A DNA stretch of 64,000 bases from Lachnospiraceae bacterium (GTDB taxonomy: Bacteria; Bacillota; Clostridia; Lachnospirales; Lachnospiraceae): assembly GCA_022793065.1 (NCBI GenBank), contig JAAWCE010000054.1, forward strand, positions 1 to 64,000, given 5' to 3'. A model generated the notes under the pieces. That model ran no database searches, was not told where the DNA came from, and saw nothing but the letters and a program-made list of their open reading frames with translations. The stretch's first letter is position 1. Each line of letters starts with the position of its first letter. Positions 34,157 to 43,358 of this stretch are shown piece after piece. Position numbers and translations under genes: made by a program.

Positions 34157-35443
34157 ATGGTTAAGGCAATTGTTGGAGCTAACTGGGGTGACGAGGGAAA
34201 AGGAAAAATTACCGATATGATGGCTCAGGAAGCGGATATTGTTGTACGGTTTCAGGGAGGCGCCAATGCAGGGCATACCATTGTGAACCATTATGGTAAG
34301 TTTGCACTGCATACACTGCCGTCCGGTGTGTTTTACGATCATATTACCAGCGTTATAGGCAATGGGGTAGCATTAAATATTCCTTTGTTGGTGAAGGAGA
34401 TTCAGTCTATTGTGGAGAAAGGGGTGCCCAATCCAAAGATTTTGGTATCTGAGCGGGCACAGATTGTGATGTCTTATCACATTTTATTTGACCAATATGA
34501 AGAAGAACGATTGGGCGGAAAATCTTTTGGTTCTACGAAGTCCGGCATTGCGCCTTTTTATTCCGACAAATATGCCAAGATTGGTTTTCAGGTAAGCGAA
34601 CTTTTTGACGACAAGCTTTTAAAAGAAAAGGCAGAGCGTATTTGTGAGACAAAAAACGTACTTTTGGAGCATCTGTATCATAAGCCGGCGCTTGATTCAC
34701 AGGCGCTTTTGGAGGAATTACACGGATACAGGGATATGATTGCTCCCTATGTGTGTGATGTGTCCGCTTTTTTGGACAGAGCGCTGAAAGAGGGCAAGAC
34801 GATTCTGCTGGAAGGACAGTTGGGAACGTTAAAAGACCCGGATCATGGTATCTATCCTATGGTGACGTCTTCTTCAACGCTGGCAGCTTTCGGCGCTATT
34901 GGCGCAGGGCTTCCCCCTTATGAAATCAAACAGATTGTGACAGTATGTAAAGCATATTCTTCCGCAGTTGGTGCGGGGGCATTTGTGTCGGAACTGTTTG
35001 GCGAAGAGGCGGAAGAGCTGCGGCGAAGAGGCGGCGACGGCGGGGAATATGGTGCTACCACAGGCAGGCCTAGGCGCGTGGGATGGTTTGACTGTGTGGC
35101 TTCAAAATATGGCTGCAGGCTGCAGGGAACTACGGATGTGGCGTTTACCGTTCTGGATGTGCTGGGATATCTGGATGAAATTCCCGTGTGCGTGGGATAT
35201 GAGATTGATGGAGAAATTGTTACAGAGTTTCCGGTGACGGCAAAACTTGAGAAGGCGAAACCTGTTCTGGAAAAGCTGCCTGGCTGGAAATGTGAGATTC
35301 GTGGAATAAAGAAATATGAAGAGCTTCCCGAAAACTGCAGAAAATATATTGAGTTTATCCAGGAAAGAATAGGATATCCAATCACAATGGTCAGCAATGG
35401 ACCCGGCAGAGAGGATATTATTTATACGCCATGGAAAGCTTGA
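34157..35443 (+). CDS. purA: Adenylosuccinate synthetase
   Basis: This enzyme condenses IMP and aspartate with GTP to adenylosuccinate, the first step to AMP. The protein has 428 residues from the ATG at 34157, five bases after GGAGG; an in-frame ATG at 34145 overlaps that site. All signature motifs are present: GANWGDEGKGKI (P-loop) at the N-terminus, the NAGHTI active-site loop near residue 36, the SGIAPFYSDK region near 133, and GEYGATTGRPRRVGW near 297. The gene is monocistronic, separate from the purB gene that encodes the next step. Confidence 0.97.
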   Translation: MVKAIVGANWGDEGKGKITDMMAQEADIVVRFQGGANAGHTIVNHYGKFALHTLPSGVFYDHITSVIGNGVALNIPLLVKEIQSIVEKGVPNPKILVSERAQIVMSYHILFDQYEEERLGGKSFGSTKSGIAPFYSDKYAKIGFQVSELFDDKLLKEKAERICETKNVLLEHLYHKPALDSQALLEELHGYRDMIAPYVCDVSAFLDRALKEGKTILLEGQLGTLKDPDHGIYPMVTSSSTLAAFGAIGAGLPPYEIKQIVTVCKAYSSAVGAGAFVSELFGEEAEELRRRGGDGGEYGATTGRPRRVGWFDCVASKYGCRLQGTTDVAFTVLDVLGYLDEIPVCVGYEIDGEIVTEFPVTAKLEKAKPVLEKLPGWKCEIRGIKKYEELPENCRKYIEFIQERIGYPITMVSNGPGREDIIYTPWKA

Positions 35444-35493
35444 GAGAAGCGTTACAATGTCAGCCGTAGAGAGGAAATTTTGGAAGGATGGCT

Positions 35494-36387
35494 ATGGTTG
35501 CAAACTTAGAGTATTTTAAAGTTTTTTATTATACGGCAAAATTGGGCAGCGTTACCGGGGCGGCGAATGAACTTTCCATATCGCAGCCTGCGGTAAGCCA
35601 GTCCTTAAAGCAGTTGGAGCGGATTCTGGGAGTGCCGCTGTTTCGGCGTGCTTCTAAGGGAATAAGGCTTACAGGGGAAGGGGCGGTTCTGTATGCCTAT
35701 GTAGAAAAGGGATATGAGCAGATAGAACAGGGAGTGGAAAAAGTCAGACAGATGCGGAATCTTGACATAGGCGAGGTACACATCGGTGCAAGTGATATGA
35801 CGCTGCGGTTTTATCTGCTTCCGTTTTTGGAAGAATTTCATGAACGATTTCCCGGTATTAAAGTGACGGTAAGCAATGCGCCGACGCCGGGGACTTTGAA
35901 ACTTTTGCGGGAAGGCAAGATTGATTTTGGGGTTGTCAGTACTCCGTTCGGGCAGGATGGAGATATACGGGCGGAGGCGGTACGGGAAATAGAGGATGTG
36001 TTTGTAGCCGGACGACGGTTTATTTCGTATAAAAATAAAATGTTGGATTTTCAGGAATTGGAACAATTGCCTATGATTTTTCTGGAAAAGAATACCAGTA
36101 CCAGGAATTATATGGATACTTATCTGGAAGGGAATGGGGTTACATTACGACCGGAGTTTGAGCTGGCCAACAGTGATATGATTGTACAGTTTGCCTTGAG
36201 AAATTTGGGCATTGGCTGTGTGGTCAGAGACTTTGCGATGCAGGATTTGGAATCGGGAAAGCTTTTTGAACTGATGTTTAATAAGATGATACCCAAAAGG
36301 CAGTTTTGCGTGGTGACAAGCAGTAAGGCGTCTTATTCCGTGGCGGCGGAAAAGCTTTTGGGAATTATGGGAATAAGAAATCCATGA
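35494..36387 (+). CDS. LysR family transcriptional regulator
   Basis: The protein has 297 residues from the ATG at 35494, six bases after GGAAGG. The N-terminal winged helix-turn-helix is clear (LGSVTGAANELSISQPAVSQSLKQLERILGVPLF). Residues about 90-295 form the periplasmic-binding-protein-like effector domain (GEVHIGASDMTLRFYLLPFLEEF, then DFGVVSTPF). No divergent target gene is adjacent, which is unusual, since LysR genes often face their target. It lies between purA and a HAD hydrolase, all on the plus strand. Confidence 0.93.
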   Translation: MVANLEYFKVFYYTAKLGSVTGAANELSISQPAVSQSLKQLERILGVPLFRRASKGIRLTGEGAVLYAYVEKGYEQIEQGVEKVRQMRNLDIGEVHIGASDMTLRFYLLPFLEEFHERFPGIKVTVSNAPTPGTLKLLREGKIDFGVVSTPFGQDGDIRAEAVREIEDVFVAGRRFISYKNKMLDFQELEQLPMIFLEKNTSTRNYMDTYLEGNGVTLRPEFELANSDMIVQFALRNLGIGCVVRDFAMQDLESGKLFELMFNKMIPKRQFCVVTSSKASYSVAAEKLLGIMGIRNP

Positions 36388-36425
36388 GATAAATGTGGAA
36401 GAAACAGGTGGAGCAGAGGGTAAAT

Positions 36426-37028
36426 ATGATTCGGAATATAGTATTTGATATTGGAAATGTATTAACAGATTTTCGTTGGGAGGGCTTTCTGCAGGATAAG
36501 GGGTTTGACAAGGCAATGATAAAACGTATTGCAAAAGCTTCTTTGTTAAGTCCTTTGTGGAATGAAATTGACCGCGGTGTGTGGGATGAGGAACAGTTGA
36601 TAAAAGAATTTGTCAAGATGGACCCGGAAATTGAGAAGGAATTATATCTTGCGTTTGAAAATATTACGGGTATGGTGACAAAGCGCGAATACGCCATTCC
36701 CTGGGTTCGGGAGCTGAAGGCAAAGGGATACGGCGTGTATTATTTGTCCAATTTTTCGGATAAGGCTTACACGGAGTGCAGTGATGCCCTGGATTTTCTG
36801 CCCTATATGGACGGAGGCATTTTGTCTTATCGTGAAAGGGTTATAAAACCGGATGAGAAAATATACAAGCTTCTGCTTGCACATTATAATTTGGAAGCAG
36901 AAGAATGTGTCTTTATTGACGACTTGCCAAAAAATGTGGAAGCTGCGGTGCAGATGGGCTTTGCTGGAATTGTATTTCATACAAAGGAACAGGTGCAGGC
37001 AGCGCTTGCAGCTATGGGATGTGTTTGA
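36426..37028 (+). CDS. HAD family hydrolase
   Basis: The protein has 200 residues from the ATG at 36426. HAD motifs: FDIGNVLTDF (motif I, with Gly at the usual second Asp, as in the YihX/alpha-D-glucose-1-phosphatase branch), YYLSNFSD (motif II Ser), KPDEKIY (motif III Lys) and CVFIDDLPKNVEAA (motif IV). The cap is helical. It is probably a small-molecule phosphatase; the substrate is undetermined. It lies 38 bases after the LysR gene and may be co-transcribed. Confidence 0.9.
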   Translation: MIRNIVFDIGNVLTDFRWEGFLQDKGFDKAMIKRIAKASLLSPLWNEIDRGVWDEEQLIKEFVKMDPEIEKELYLAFENITGMVTKREYAIPWVRELKAKGYGVYYLSNFSDKAYTECSDALDFLPYMDGGILSYRERVIKPDEKIYKLLLAHYNLEAEECVFIDDLPKNVEAAVQMGFAGIVFHTKEQVQAALAAMGCV

Positions 37029-37092
37029 TCGTTATTTCCGTTTTTGGCCCGCTCCTGAAACTTATGTTTTCTGATTTTCTGATCTGCATATC

Positions 37093-37407
37093 TTAATTAC
37101 TTTCATTATTTTGGGATGTATGGGACTTTTTTTGGTCATCTTCATTTTGTTTTGGCAGATCGGGGTCTCCGATGGCCGGTCTTTGGGTCATCCTGCCGTA
37201 AAGCCAGGTATAGATCCAGATAATCAGAGGCAGTGCAATGGTTGCGGCCAGACAAATGCGAAACCAGCTTGCGGAAGAGGACCTGTCTGCCAGGGCAGCC
37301 ACTAAGGTAATGACATATAATAGTACCAATAGTATGACGCCTATAAGGGCTACAATTTGTTTGGAAGTTACCTTTCTTTTAACAGGTTTATTCTCGTCAT
37401 TTTTCAT
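37093..37407 (-). CDS. Small membrane protein with two transmembrane segments
   Basis: The protein has 104 residues: a basic N-terminus (KNDENKPVKRKV), two hydrophobic segments (about 17-41 and 50-70), and a polar, Asn/Asp/Lys-rich tail of about 30 residues. No family recognised. It has its own minus-strand promoter (37506-37534) and reads against its neighbours. The base composition matches the surrounding core region, so it is probably a resident gene. Confidence 0.75.
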   Translation of the reverse strand: MKNDENKPVKRKVTSKQIVALIGVILLVLLYVITLVAALADRSSSASWFRICLAATIALPLIIWIYTWLYGRMTQRPAIGDPDLPKQNEDDQKKSHTSQNNESN

Positions 37408-37505
37408 GTGGTTTCTCCTAATCCGGTACCGTCTCTACACTCTGATTTGAACAGCCCCGAATTCCTTTCCGGCATCTGCGTTGGGGGACGTATGCTGCCC
37501 AAATT

Positions 37506-37534
37506 ATTATAACACAGTCAAATTCCCCTGTCCA
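37506..37534 (-). promoter_or_regulatory. Promoter of the small membrane protein gene
   Basis: On the minus strand: TGGACA, a 17-base spacer and TATAAT, giving a leader of about 90 bases. Confidence 0.7.
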
Positions 37535-37861
37535 CATGTAAAAAGCCAAAAGCAATAATCCCGGACCTGCACTAACGCGAAGCCCGGGATCAAAGGGGAG
37601 GATAAGGTTCCGTAAAACGGAGCCTAAGTATTATTTTTTATCTTTTGTACTATGTTGAATATTTTTACCTTTCAAAATTTTTTTATACCTAAAATAAAAT
37701 TTTTTTCGGAAATTTGTTGTTGTTTTCACATTTAATCTGTTATATACTATATAGAAATGGCGGATAAAAGCCATTATGGCAAATCGGAGGAAAAGTTATC
37801 CGGCATTGAAGAAAAGCCGGCGATGGCTGGCGGGAATAAGAAGAAAAAGGTGGTAAGCGAT
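37535..37861. other. Intergenic region upstream of the SEC-C gene
   Basis: About 330 bases without a credible gene. It holds two hairpins: ATCCCGG/CCGGGAT (37558-37564 with 37584-37590), and AGGTTCCG-TAAAA-CGGAGCCT (37605-37625) followed by a T-rich stretch that looks like a plus-strand terminator. No plus-strand gene ends nearby, so a short non-coding RNA is possible. A promoter for the SEC-C gene follows (37720-37748). Confidence 0.55.
37720..37748 (+). promoter_or_regulatory. Promoter of the SEC-C gene
   Basis: TTGTTT, a 17-base spacer and TATACT. The start site would fall near 37755, giving a leader of about 105 bases. Confidence 0.55.
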
Positions 37862-38377
37862 ATGGCATTGTTGGAAAAATGGAAAGAAGTGGCTTATAAC
37901 CAGGCGTTAGGTCAGGACAAGCTGCAGAAGCTGTGGGCAGCATATTTTCAGGAGGAAAAAGCCATTTATGCCCAGTTGTTAAAGAATCCTGACGAAGTGG
38001 TTCAGGGAACGGTGAAGGAATTGGCTGAAAAATATCAGGTTACGATTATGACTATGACAGGTTTTCTGGATGGCATTAATGACAGTCTGGTAACTCCTAA
38101 TCCAATAGAAGAAATGGAAGAGGATACTATAGTAAACCTGGGATTTGACAAGGAGCTTCTCTATAAAAATATGGTGGCTGTGGACGCCGACTGGCTTTAT
38201 AATCTGGAGGAATGGAAAGATATATTTGACGAGGATACAAGAAAAGCACTTTACAAGGAACAAAAAGCTTCTACAACAATTGTGAAGGAAGCCAAAGTGT
38301 ACCCCAATGATCCCTGTCCCTGTGGGAGCGGAAAGAAGTATAAAAAGTGTTGCGGCAGAAAGCAGCAGAAGGGTTGA
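37862..38377 (+). CDS. SEC-C metal-binding domain protein
   Basis: The protein has 171 residues from the ATG at 37862, eight bases after AAGGTGG. An in-frame ATG at 37757 sits only about eight bases after the -10 element and has no ribosome binding site, so it is rejected. A helical domain ([12 protein letters not shown], then [23 protein letters not shown]) fills residues 1-140. The C-terminus is a zinc-binding SEC-C motif, [16 protein letters not shown], as at the end of SecA. The family is common and conserved in Lachnospiraceae; its function is not known to me. Confidence 0.88.
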   Translation: MALLEKWKEVAYNQALGQDKLQKLWAAYFQEEKAIYAQLLKNPDEVVQGTVKELAEKYQVTIMTMTGFLDGINDSLVTPNPIEEMEEDTIVNLGFDKELLYKNMVAVDADWLYNLEEWKDIFDEDTRKALYKEQKASTTIVKEAKVYPNDPCPCGSGKKYKKCCGRKQQKG

Positions 38378-38386
38378 TTTGGCATA

Positions 38387-38400
38387 CCCGCTAATGCGGG
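38387..38400 (+). other. Short intercistronic hairpin
   Basis: CCCGC-TAAT-GCGGG lies in the 38-base gap between the SEC-C and DUF308 genes. Without a U-tract it is more likely an mRNA-processing or stability element than a terminator. Confidence 0.5.
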
Positions 38401-38415
38401 CGAGAGGGTGTAAGG

Positions 38416-39150
38416 ATGAAAAAACTTCTGAAACAGATTAAGTGGGATGCGATTCTGATTTCATTGCTGTATATTGTGTTGGGAATAGTATGTATTGTGA
38501 TTCCTGAGACAATGGTTAAGACGATAGGGTATCTGATCGGCGCGCTGCTCATTATCGCAGGCGCGGTATCCATGATCTGTTATCTGTTAAGAGAGGCGCA
38601 TCAAAATTATTATCGAAATGATTTTGTGTATGGTCTGGTGAGTATTGCCATTGGTATTATCGTACTTTACAAAGTTGATTGGTTGATAGAGCTGGTGCCG
38701 GTTATTTTGGGAATTTTGGTTTTGGCCAGCGGATGCAGCAAGCTTCAGGATGTCATAGACATGAAACGGATGGAATATGGGAACTGGGTGCTGATGCTGA
38801 TTTTGGCAGTCATCAATGTGTTGATTGGCGTTGTGGTGATTTTCAATCCTTTTGAGACGGCGTTGCTGCTGTTTCAGCTAGTGGGAGTAAGTTTAATTTT
38901 CAGCGGCGCTACAGATTGTTTTGTTGTATTATTTTTTGCGGGAAAGATTAAGAAATATTACGAAAATCTGTATGCGGTGGACAGTACTTATGTTGAAGTT
39001 GTAAATCAGGAAAACGAGTCACAGGAAGACCTGCAGGAGGATGCCGCGGAGCAAAACAGTGAGGATGAGGACAAAATACAGGAGAATTCCGGTGCCCAGG
39101 AAGGCGGTATCAAGATTGATTTAGAAAAGGATGAGGGAACAAAACAGTGA
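38416..39150 (+). CDS. DUF308 (HdeD-like) membrane protein
   Basis: The protein has 244 residues with six hydrophobic segments in three pairs, each pair holding a G-I-V/L-x-I-x-x-P/V pattern (ISLLYIVLGIVCIVIPE, LVSIAIGIIVLYKVDW, LAVINVLIGVVVIFNPF), the DUF308 repeat. The C-terminal 60 residues are very acidic (EDLQEDAAEQNSEDEDK) and cytosolic. HdeD in E. coli is linked to acid resistance, but the function of clostridial members is unknown. It is coupled by a four-base overlap to the CBS gene. Confidence 0.82.
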   Translation: MKKLLKQIKWDAILISLLYIVLGIVCIVIPETMVKTIGYLIGALLIIAGAVSMICYLLREAHQNYYRNDFVYGLVSIAIGIIVLYKVDWLIELVPVILGILVLASGCSKLQDVIDMKRMEYGNWVLMLILAVINVLIGVVVIFNPFETALLLFQLVGVSLIFSGATDCFVVLFFAGKIKKYYENLYAVDSTYVEVVNQENESQEDLQEDAAEQNSEDEDKIQENSGAQEGGIKIDLEKDEGTKQ

Positions 39151-39593
39151 ATATTGCATCATTTTTATTGCCTAAGTCTGAAGTGGCTTATCTGCATGAT
39201 AATATGACGCTGCGCCAAGGGCTGGAAAAACTTCGCAGGAGCGGGTTCAGCGCAATACCTGTCATTGATGTGGAAGACAGATATGTAGGGGTGGTGAGTG
39301 TAGGGGATTTTTTATGGAATATTCTTGCTTATAATCAAAGTTTTGAAGATATAACGTTAAAAAAACTGGAACATATGAAAGTGCGGGATTTTATACAGAA
39401 CGGAAAGGTGAAGCCGGCATGTATTGACACTGCCATGGAGCATCTTCTGGAGCGTGCCAAGAGCCAGAATTTTGTCCCTGTGATAGATGACAGAAATGTG
39501 TTTATTGGTATTGTTACGAGAAGTGACATTATTAAATATTTTATGGATAAATGCAGGGTGAGCGAGTGCTTTGAGTTTTCGGGTAAGCCGTAA
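39147..39593 (+). CDS. CBS-pair domain protein
   Basis: The protein has 148 residues, starting at GTG overlapping the previous stop. It consists of two CBS motifs, about residues 12-65 (FSAIPVIDVEDRYVGVVSVGDF) and 80-140 (QNFVPVIDDRNVFIGIVTRSDI). Such stand-alone pairs bind adenosine nucleotides, in some Firmicutes c-di-AMP. The coupling to a DUF308 membrane protein suggests it senses a nucleotide for that protein; this is inference. The next gene is apt. Confidence 0.88.
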   Translation: MNIASFLLPKSEVAYLHDNMTLRQGLEKLRRSGFSAIPVIDVEDRYVGVVSVGDFLWNILAYNQSFEDITLKKLEHMKVRDFIQNGKVKPACIDTAMEHLLERAKSQNFVPVIDDRNVFIGIVTRSDIIKYFMDKCRVSECFEFSGKP

Positions 39594-39636
39594 TACAGTC
39601 GTACTGACGATAAAGTCTTTCAAATATTGATTGGTA

Positions 39637-39654
39637 TGTGCGCTATAGCGCACA
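39637..39654 (+). promoter_or_regulatory. 18-bp perfect palindrome upstream of apt
   Basis: TGTGCGCTATAGCGCACA, ending just before the GGGGG of the apt ribosome binding site. As RNA it is a 7-bp stem with a tetraloop, which could modulate translation; as DNA it is a candidate operator. Confidence 0.5.
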
Positions 39655-39666
39655 GGGGGTATAATA

Positions 39667-40197
39667 ATGAGTGAAAAAAAATTAGAAGAATATGTGGTAA
39701 GTATTCCTGATTTCCCGGAGAAAGGAATTATTTTCCGCGATGTGACCAGTGTATTGCAGGATGCGGAAGGCTTACGGCTTGCTGTGGATACGATGCAGGA
39801 GAAAGTGAAGGATTTGGATTATGATGTGGTGGCGGGGCCTGAGTCCAGAGGATTTATATTTGGAACCCCTATTGCTTATAATAATAAAAAGCCTTTTGTG
39901 TTGATCCGTAAGGCGGGAAAGCTTCCCAGAGAGACCGTTTCTGTTTCTTATGATTTGGAATATGGAAAAGCGACTATTGAAATGCACAGAGACAGCATCA
40001 AACCGGGGCAGAGAGTGTTGATTGTGGACGATTTGATTGCAACCGGCGGAACCACAGAAGCTATGATTAAGCTGATTGAGCAGTTGGGCGGAGTTGTGGT
40101 AGGAATTGTGGTGCTGATAGAGTTGGCCGGATTGAAAGGTCGGGAAAAGATTGCCGGGTATCGGTTGGATTCGGCAATCCGTTATGAAGGCAATTAA
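39667..40197 (+). CDS. apt: Adenine phosphoribosyltransferase
   Basis: This salvage enzyme makes AMP from adenine and PRPP. The protein has 176 residues, the usual length. Motifs: PDFPEKGIIFRDVT near the N-terminus, GPESRGFIFG for purine binding, the flexible loop with KLPRETVSVSY, and the PRPP motif VLIVDDLIATGGTTEA near residue 118. AGGGGGTATAATA upstream provides the ribosome binding site, directly after the palindrome. rel follows on the same strand; apt-rel adjacency is common in Firmicutes. Confidence 0.97.
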   Translation: MSEKKLEEYVVSIPDFPEKGIIFRDVTSVLQDAEGLRLAVDTMQEKVKDLDYDVVAGPESRGFIFGTPIAYNNKKPFVLIRKAGKLPRETVSVSYDLEYGKATIEMHRDSIKPGQRVLIVDDLIATGGTTEAMIKLIEQLGGVVVGIVVLIELAGLKGREKIAGYRLDSAIRYEGN

Positions 40198-40290
40198 GGA
40201 TTTATCTGGTTTTATCTGTGTGTCCGAAGATTTGGGCAGATGTTTTAGAACGGAGCGACGGAAAGATCACAAAAAGGCAGGAAAGCGTGG

Positions 40291-42597
40291 ATGTCTATGG
40301 CAGAAGAAAAAATTGAAGGCATTTTTGACGATGGGAAGATGGGGGAGCCGCAGGAATTTGTAAATCCTGACGCGCTTTATCAGGAACTTGTTGCCCATGT
40401 ACACAGATACCATCCCAGCGATGATATTTCCATGATTGAAAAGGCTTATAAGACTGCGGCGGAGGCTCATAAGAATCAGTTCCGTAAGTCAGGGGAACCG
40501 TACATTATTCATCCTTTGGATGTGGGGATTATTCTGGCAGATTTGGAATTGGATAAGGAGACTATTGTGGCGGGGCTTCTGCATGATGTGGTAGAGGACA
40601 CCTTTATGACCGAAGAAGATTTGCAGAGGGAATTTGGGAAGGATGTGGCGCTGTTGGTGGACGGCGTCACGAAACTGGAACATTTGCCTCTGACAACGGG
40701 GACGGATCAGGTGGATGAAAAGCTGGAAATGCAGGCGGAGAATCTTCGCAAAATGTTTTTGGCGATGGCAAAAGATATTCGCGTGATTTTGATAAAATTG
40801 GCTGACAGGCTTCACAACATGCGGACTTTGAAGTATAAAAGTCCTGAAAGCAGACAGCGCATTGCAAAAGAGACATTGGAAATTTATTGCCCCATCGCTC
40901 AGAGGCTTGGCATCAGCAAGATTAAGACGGAATTAGACGATTTGTCATTAAAATATCTGGAACCGGATGTTTATTATGATTTGGTAGAAAAAATAGCCCT
41001 TCGCAAAAGCGTTCGGGAAAAATATATTCAAAGTATCGTGGACGAGGTCAGCGAGCATATCCAGAAAGCGGGCATCAAGGCGAAAATTGACGGCCGTGTA
41101 AAACATTTCTTCAGCATATACAAAAAAATGAAAAATCAGGATAAGACATTGGATCAGATATATGATCTGTTTGCAGTTCGGATTATTGTGGACAGCATTA
41201 AGGATTGTTATGCGGCTTTGGGTGTAATTCATGAGATGTACAAACCTATTCCGGGCAGATTTAAGGATTATATAGCCATGCCGAAAGCTAATATGTATCA
41301 GTCCTTACACACCACGCTGATTGGCAGTTCGGGACAGCCTTTTGAGATACAGATTCGTACCTTTGAGATGCACAAGGCAGCGGAATATGGCATTGCTGCC
41401 CATTGGAAGTACAAGGAAGCATCGGATGGGAAAAAGGTGGAAGCCCAGGAGGAAGAGAAGTTGTCCTGGCTGCGGCAGATTCTGGAGTGGCAACAGGATT
41501 TGTCTGACAACAGGGAGTTTTTGAAGCTGTTAAAGAATGATTTGGATTTGTTTTCCGATAATGTATACTGCTTCACTCCTTCAGGTGAGGTGAAGAATCT
41601 GCCCGCAGGTTCTACCACCATTGACTTTGCATACAGTATTCATTCTGCGGTGGGGAATCGAATGGTGGGAGCCAGGGTGAACGATAAACTGGTGACCATA
41701 GATTATGAGATTAAGAACGGTGACCGCATTGAAATTATTACTTCACAGAATTCTAAGGGACCTAGCAGAGATTGGCTGAATGTGGTAAAAAGTACGCAGG
41801 CCAAAAATAAAATTCATCAATGGTTTAAAAATGAATTAAAAGAAGACAATATTGTCAAGGGAAAGGAACTACTGACAAATTATTGTAAGACAAGGTCTGT
41901 GAATCTGTCTGAGCTTATGAAGACGGAATATATGAACGCTATTATGCGTAAGTATGGATTCCGGGATTGGGATTCTGTGTTGGCAGCCATTGGACACGGC
42001 GCTTTGAAAGAAGGCCAGATTGTCAATAGGATGCAGGAACTTTATGACAGAGAGCATAGAAAAGCCATGACCAATGAAGAGGTTTTGGCGAGTATTGCGG
42101 AGGCCGGCAACTTAGCGGCAACAAAACCGGCGGTTATACGACCTAAGAGTGGTATTGTGGTAAAGGGTATTGCAGATTTGTCGGTGCGTTTCTCGAAATG
42201 TTGTTCTCCTGTGCCTGGGGATGAAATTATCGGTTTCGTCACCAGAGGAAGGGGGATTTCCATTCACCGCACGGATTGTATTAATATGATGAATCTTCCG
42301 GAGATAGAGAGGGCCCGTGTGATTGACGCGGAATGGCAGTCGGAAGAGAGTCAGGGGAAATATGTGGCGGTGATTCAGGTGTATGCAAATGATCGCAAGG
42401 GATTGCTGGTGGATGTGACAAAGGTTTTAACGGAGCGAAATATCAGTATTCAGTCTCTCAATTCCAGAACAAATCGTCAGGGGATAGCCACTTTACAGCT
42501 TACCTTTGAGGTGGAAGGAAGAGAGGAACTAAATCGTGTCATAGATAAAATTCGCAATATTGAGAGTGTGCTGGATATAGAGAGGACGACGGGATGA
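40291..42597 (+). CDS. rel: Bifunctional (p)ppGpp synthetase/hydrolase
   Basis: The protein has 768 residues with the full long-RSH layout. HD hydrolase domain: HPLDVGIILADL and the HDVVEDT motif near residue 96. Synthetase domain: DLFAVRIIVDS near 292 and GRFKDYIAMPKANMYQSLH near 323. Then a TGS domain (VYCFTPSGEVKNLPAGSTTIDFAYSIH), a helical and Cys-containing region (FSKCCSPVPGDEI), and a C-terminal ACT domain. Both catalytic halves look active. It mediates the stringent response. The MBL gene overlaps its stop codon by four bases. Confidence 0.96.
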   Translation: MSMAEEKIEGIFDDGKMGEPQEFVNPDALYQELVAHVHRYHPSDDISMIEKAYKTAAEAHKNQFRKSGEPYIIHPLDVGIILADLELDKETIVAGLLHDVVEDTFMTEEDLQREFGKDVALLVDGVTKLEHLPLTTGTDQVDEKLEMQAENLRKMFLAMAKDIRVILIKLADRLHNMRTLKYKSPESRQRIAKETLEIYCPIAQRLGISKIKTELDDLSLKYLEPDVYYDLVEKIALRKSVREKYIQSIVDEVSEHIQKAGIKAKIDGRVKHFFSIYKKMKNQDKTLDQIYDLFAVRIIVDSIKDCYAALGVIHEMYKPIPGRFKDYIAMPKANMYQSLHTTLIGSSGQPFEIQIRTFEMHKAAEYGIAAHWKYKEASDGKKVEAQEEEKLSWLRQILEWQQDLSDNREFLKLLKNDLDLFSDNVYCFTPSGEVKNLPAGSTTIDFAYSIHSAVGNRMVGARVNDKLVTIDYEIKNGDRIEIITSQNSKGPSRDWLNVVKSTQAKNKIHQWFKNELKEDNIVKGKELLTNYCKTRSVNLSELMKTEYMNAIMRKYGFRDWDSVLAAIGHGALKEGQIVNRMQELYDREHRKAMTNEEVLASIAEAGNLAATKPAVIRPKSGIVVKGIADLSVRFSKCCSPVPGDEIIGFVTRGRGISIHRTDCINMMNLPEIERARVIDAEWQSEESQGKYVAVIQVYANDRKGLLVDVTKVLTERNISIQSLNSRTNRQGIATLQLTFEVEGREELNRVIDKIRNIESVLDIERTTG

Positions 42598-43256
42598 GCG
42601 AAATCAAGATAGGACGTATGGTGTTAAGCGTATGTCAGACGAATTGCTATTTTTTATATCGAGAGGGAGAGAAAGAGGTAATTGTAGTAGACCCGGCGGA
42701 CAAAGGAGATAATATTTACGGGGCGCTGCAAAAAAACGGATTTCAAATTATGGGTATTTTGCTGACGCATGGACATTTTGATCATATATGGGGGTTGGAT
42801 CGTCTGCGGGACGCTGCCAATGGGGCGGCAGAAGCAGATGGACGGGAACCGGTGAAGGCGTATGCCTGTGAAGCGGAGAGGGAATTGCTCAAAAGCCCCC
42901 GGCTGAATGTGTCGGAACAGGCGGGAAGGGCTTGTTCCGCATATGCGGATGTATATGTAAAGGATGGCGACGAGTATACAATTGCCGGGATGCAGTTCAA
43001 AGTGATTGCCACACCGGGGCATACGGCCGGAGGTGTTTGCTATTATTTTGAAGAGGCGGGAATTTTAGTGTCGGGTGATACCCTGTTTGAAGGGTCTGTG
43101 GGCAGGACGGATTTCCCTACGGGAAGTATGGGGACGTTAGTTCGTTCTATCAGGGAGAAACTCTTTGTACTTCCGGAGGATACCAGAGTATATCCGGGTC
43201 ATGGGGACAGTACTACCATAGGATATGAAAAGGAGCATAATCCTTTCTGTGTGTGA
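42594..43256 (+). CDS. MBL-fold metallohydrolase (YqgX/GloB-like)
   Basis: The 220-residue protein has the metallo-beta-lactamase metal motif THGHFDH near residue 63, a second-ligand context ATPGHTAGG near 140, SGDTLFEGSVGRTD near 160, and the final YPGHGDS. It resembles glyoxalase-II-like hydrolases of the YqgX family, found next to rel in many Firmicutes. An insertion near residue 75-100 (DAANGAAEADGREP) is unusual. Translation is coupled to rel by ATGA overlap. The true thioester substrate is unknown. Confidence 0.92.
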   Translation: MSEIKIGRMVLSVCQTNCYFLYREGEKEVIVVDPADKGDNIYGALQKNGFQIMGILLTHGHFDHIWGLDRLRDAANGAAEADGREPVKAYACEAERELLKSPRLNVSEQAGRACSAYADVYVKDGDEYTIAGMQFKVIATPGHTAGGVCYYFEEAGILVSGDTLFEGSVGRTDFPTGSMGTLVRSIREKLFVLPEDTRVYPGHGDSTTIGYEKEHNPFCV

Positions 43257-43358
43257 GCGCAGTGTATAGGGGAATGTATTTTCAGATTCCATCTGGAAAG
43301 TAAAAATTTGGAAGAGTCGAAAAGAGAGTCCGTAAATTGAGCTTGGCTGAAAGTGGAA

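Noticed and set aside
37757..37861. N-terminal extension of the SEC-C protein from the ATG at 37757
   Set aside because: That ATG is about eight bases after the -10 element and lacks a ribosome binding site; the ATG at 37862 has AAGGTGG and matches the usual start of the family.
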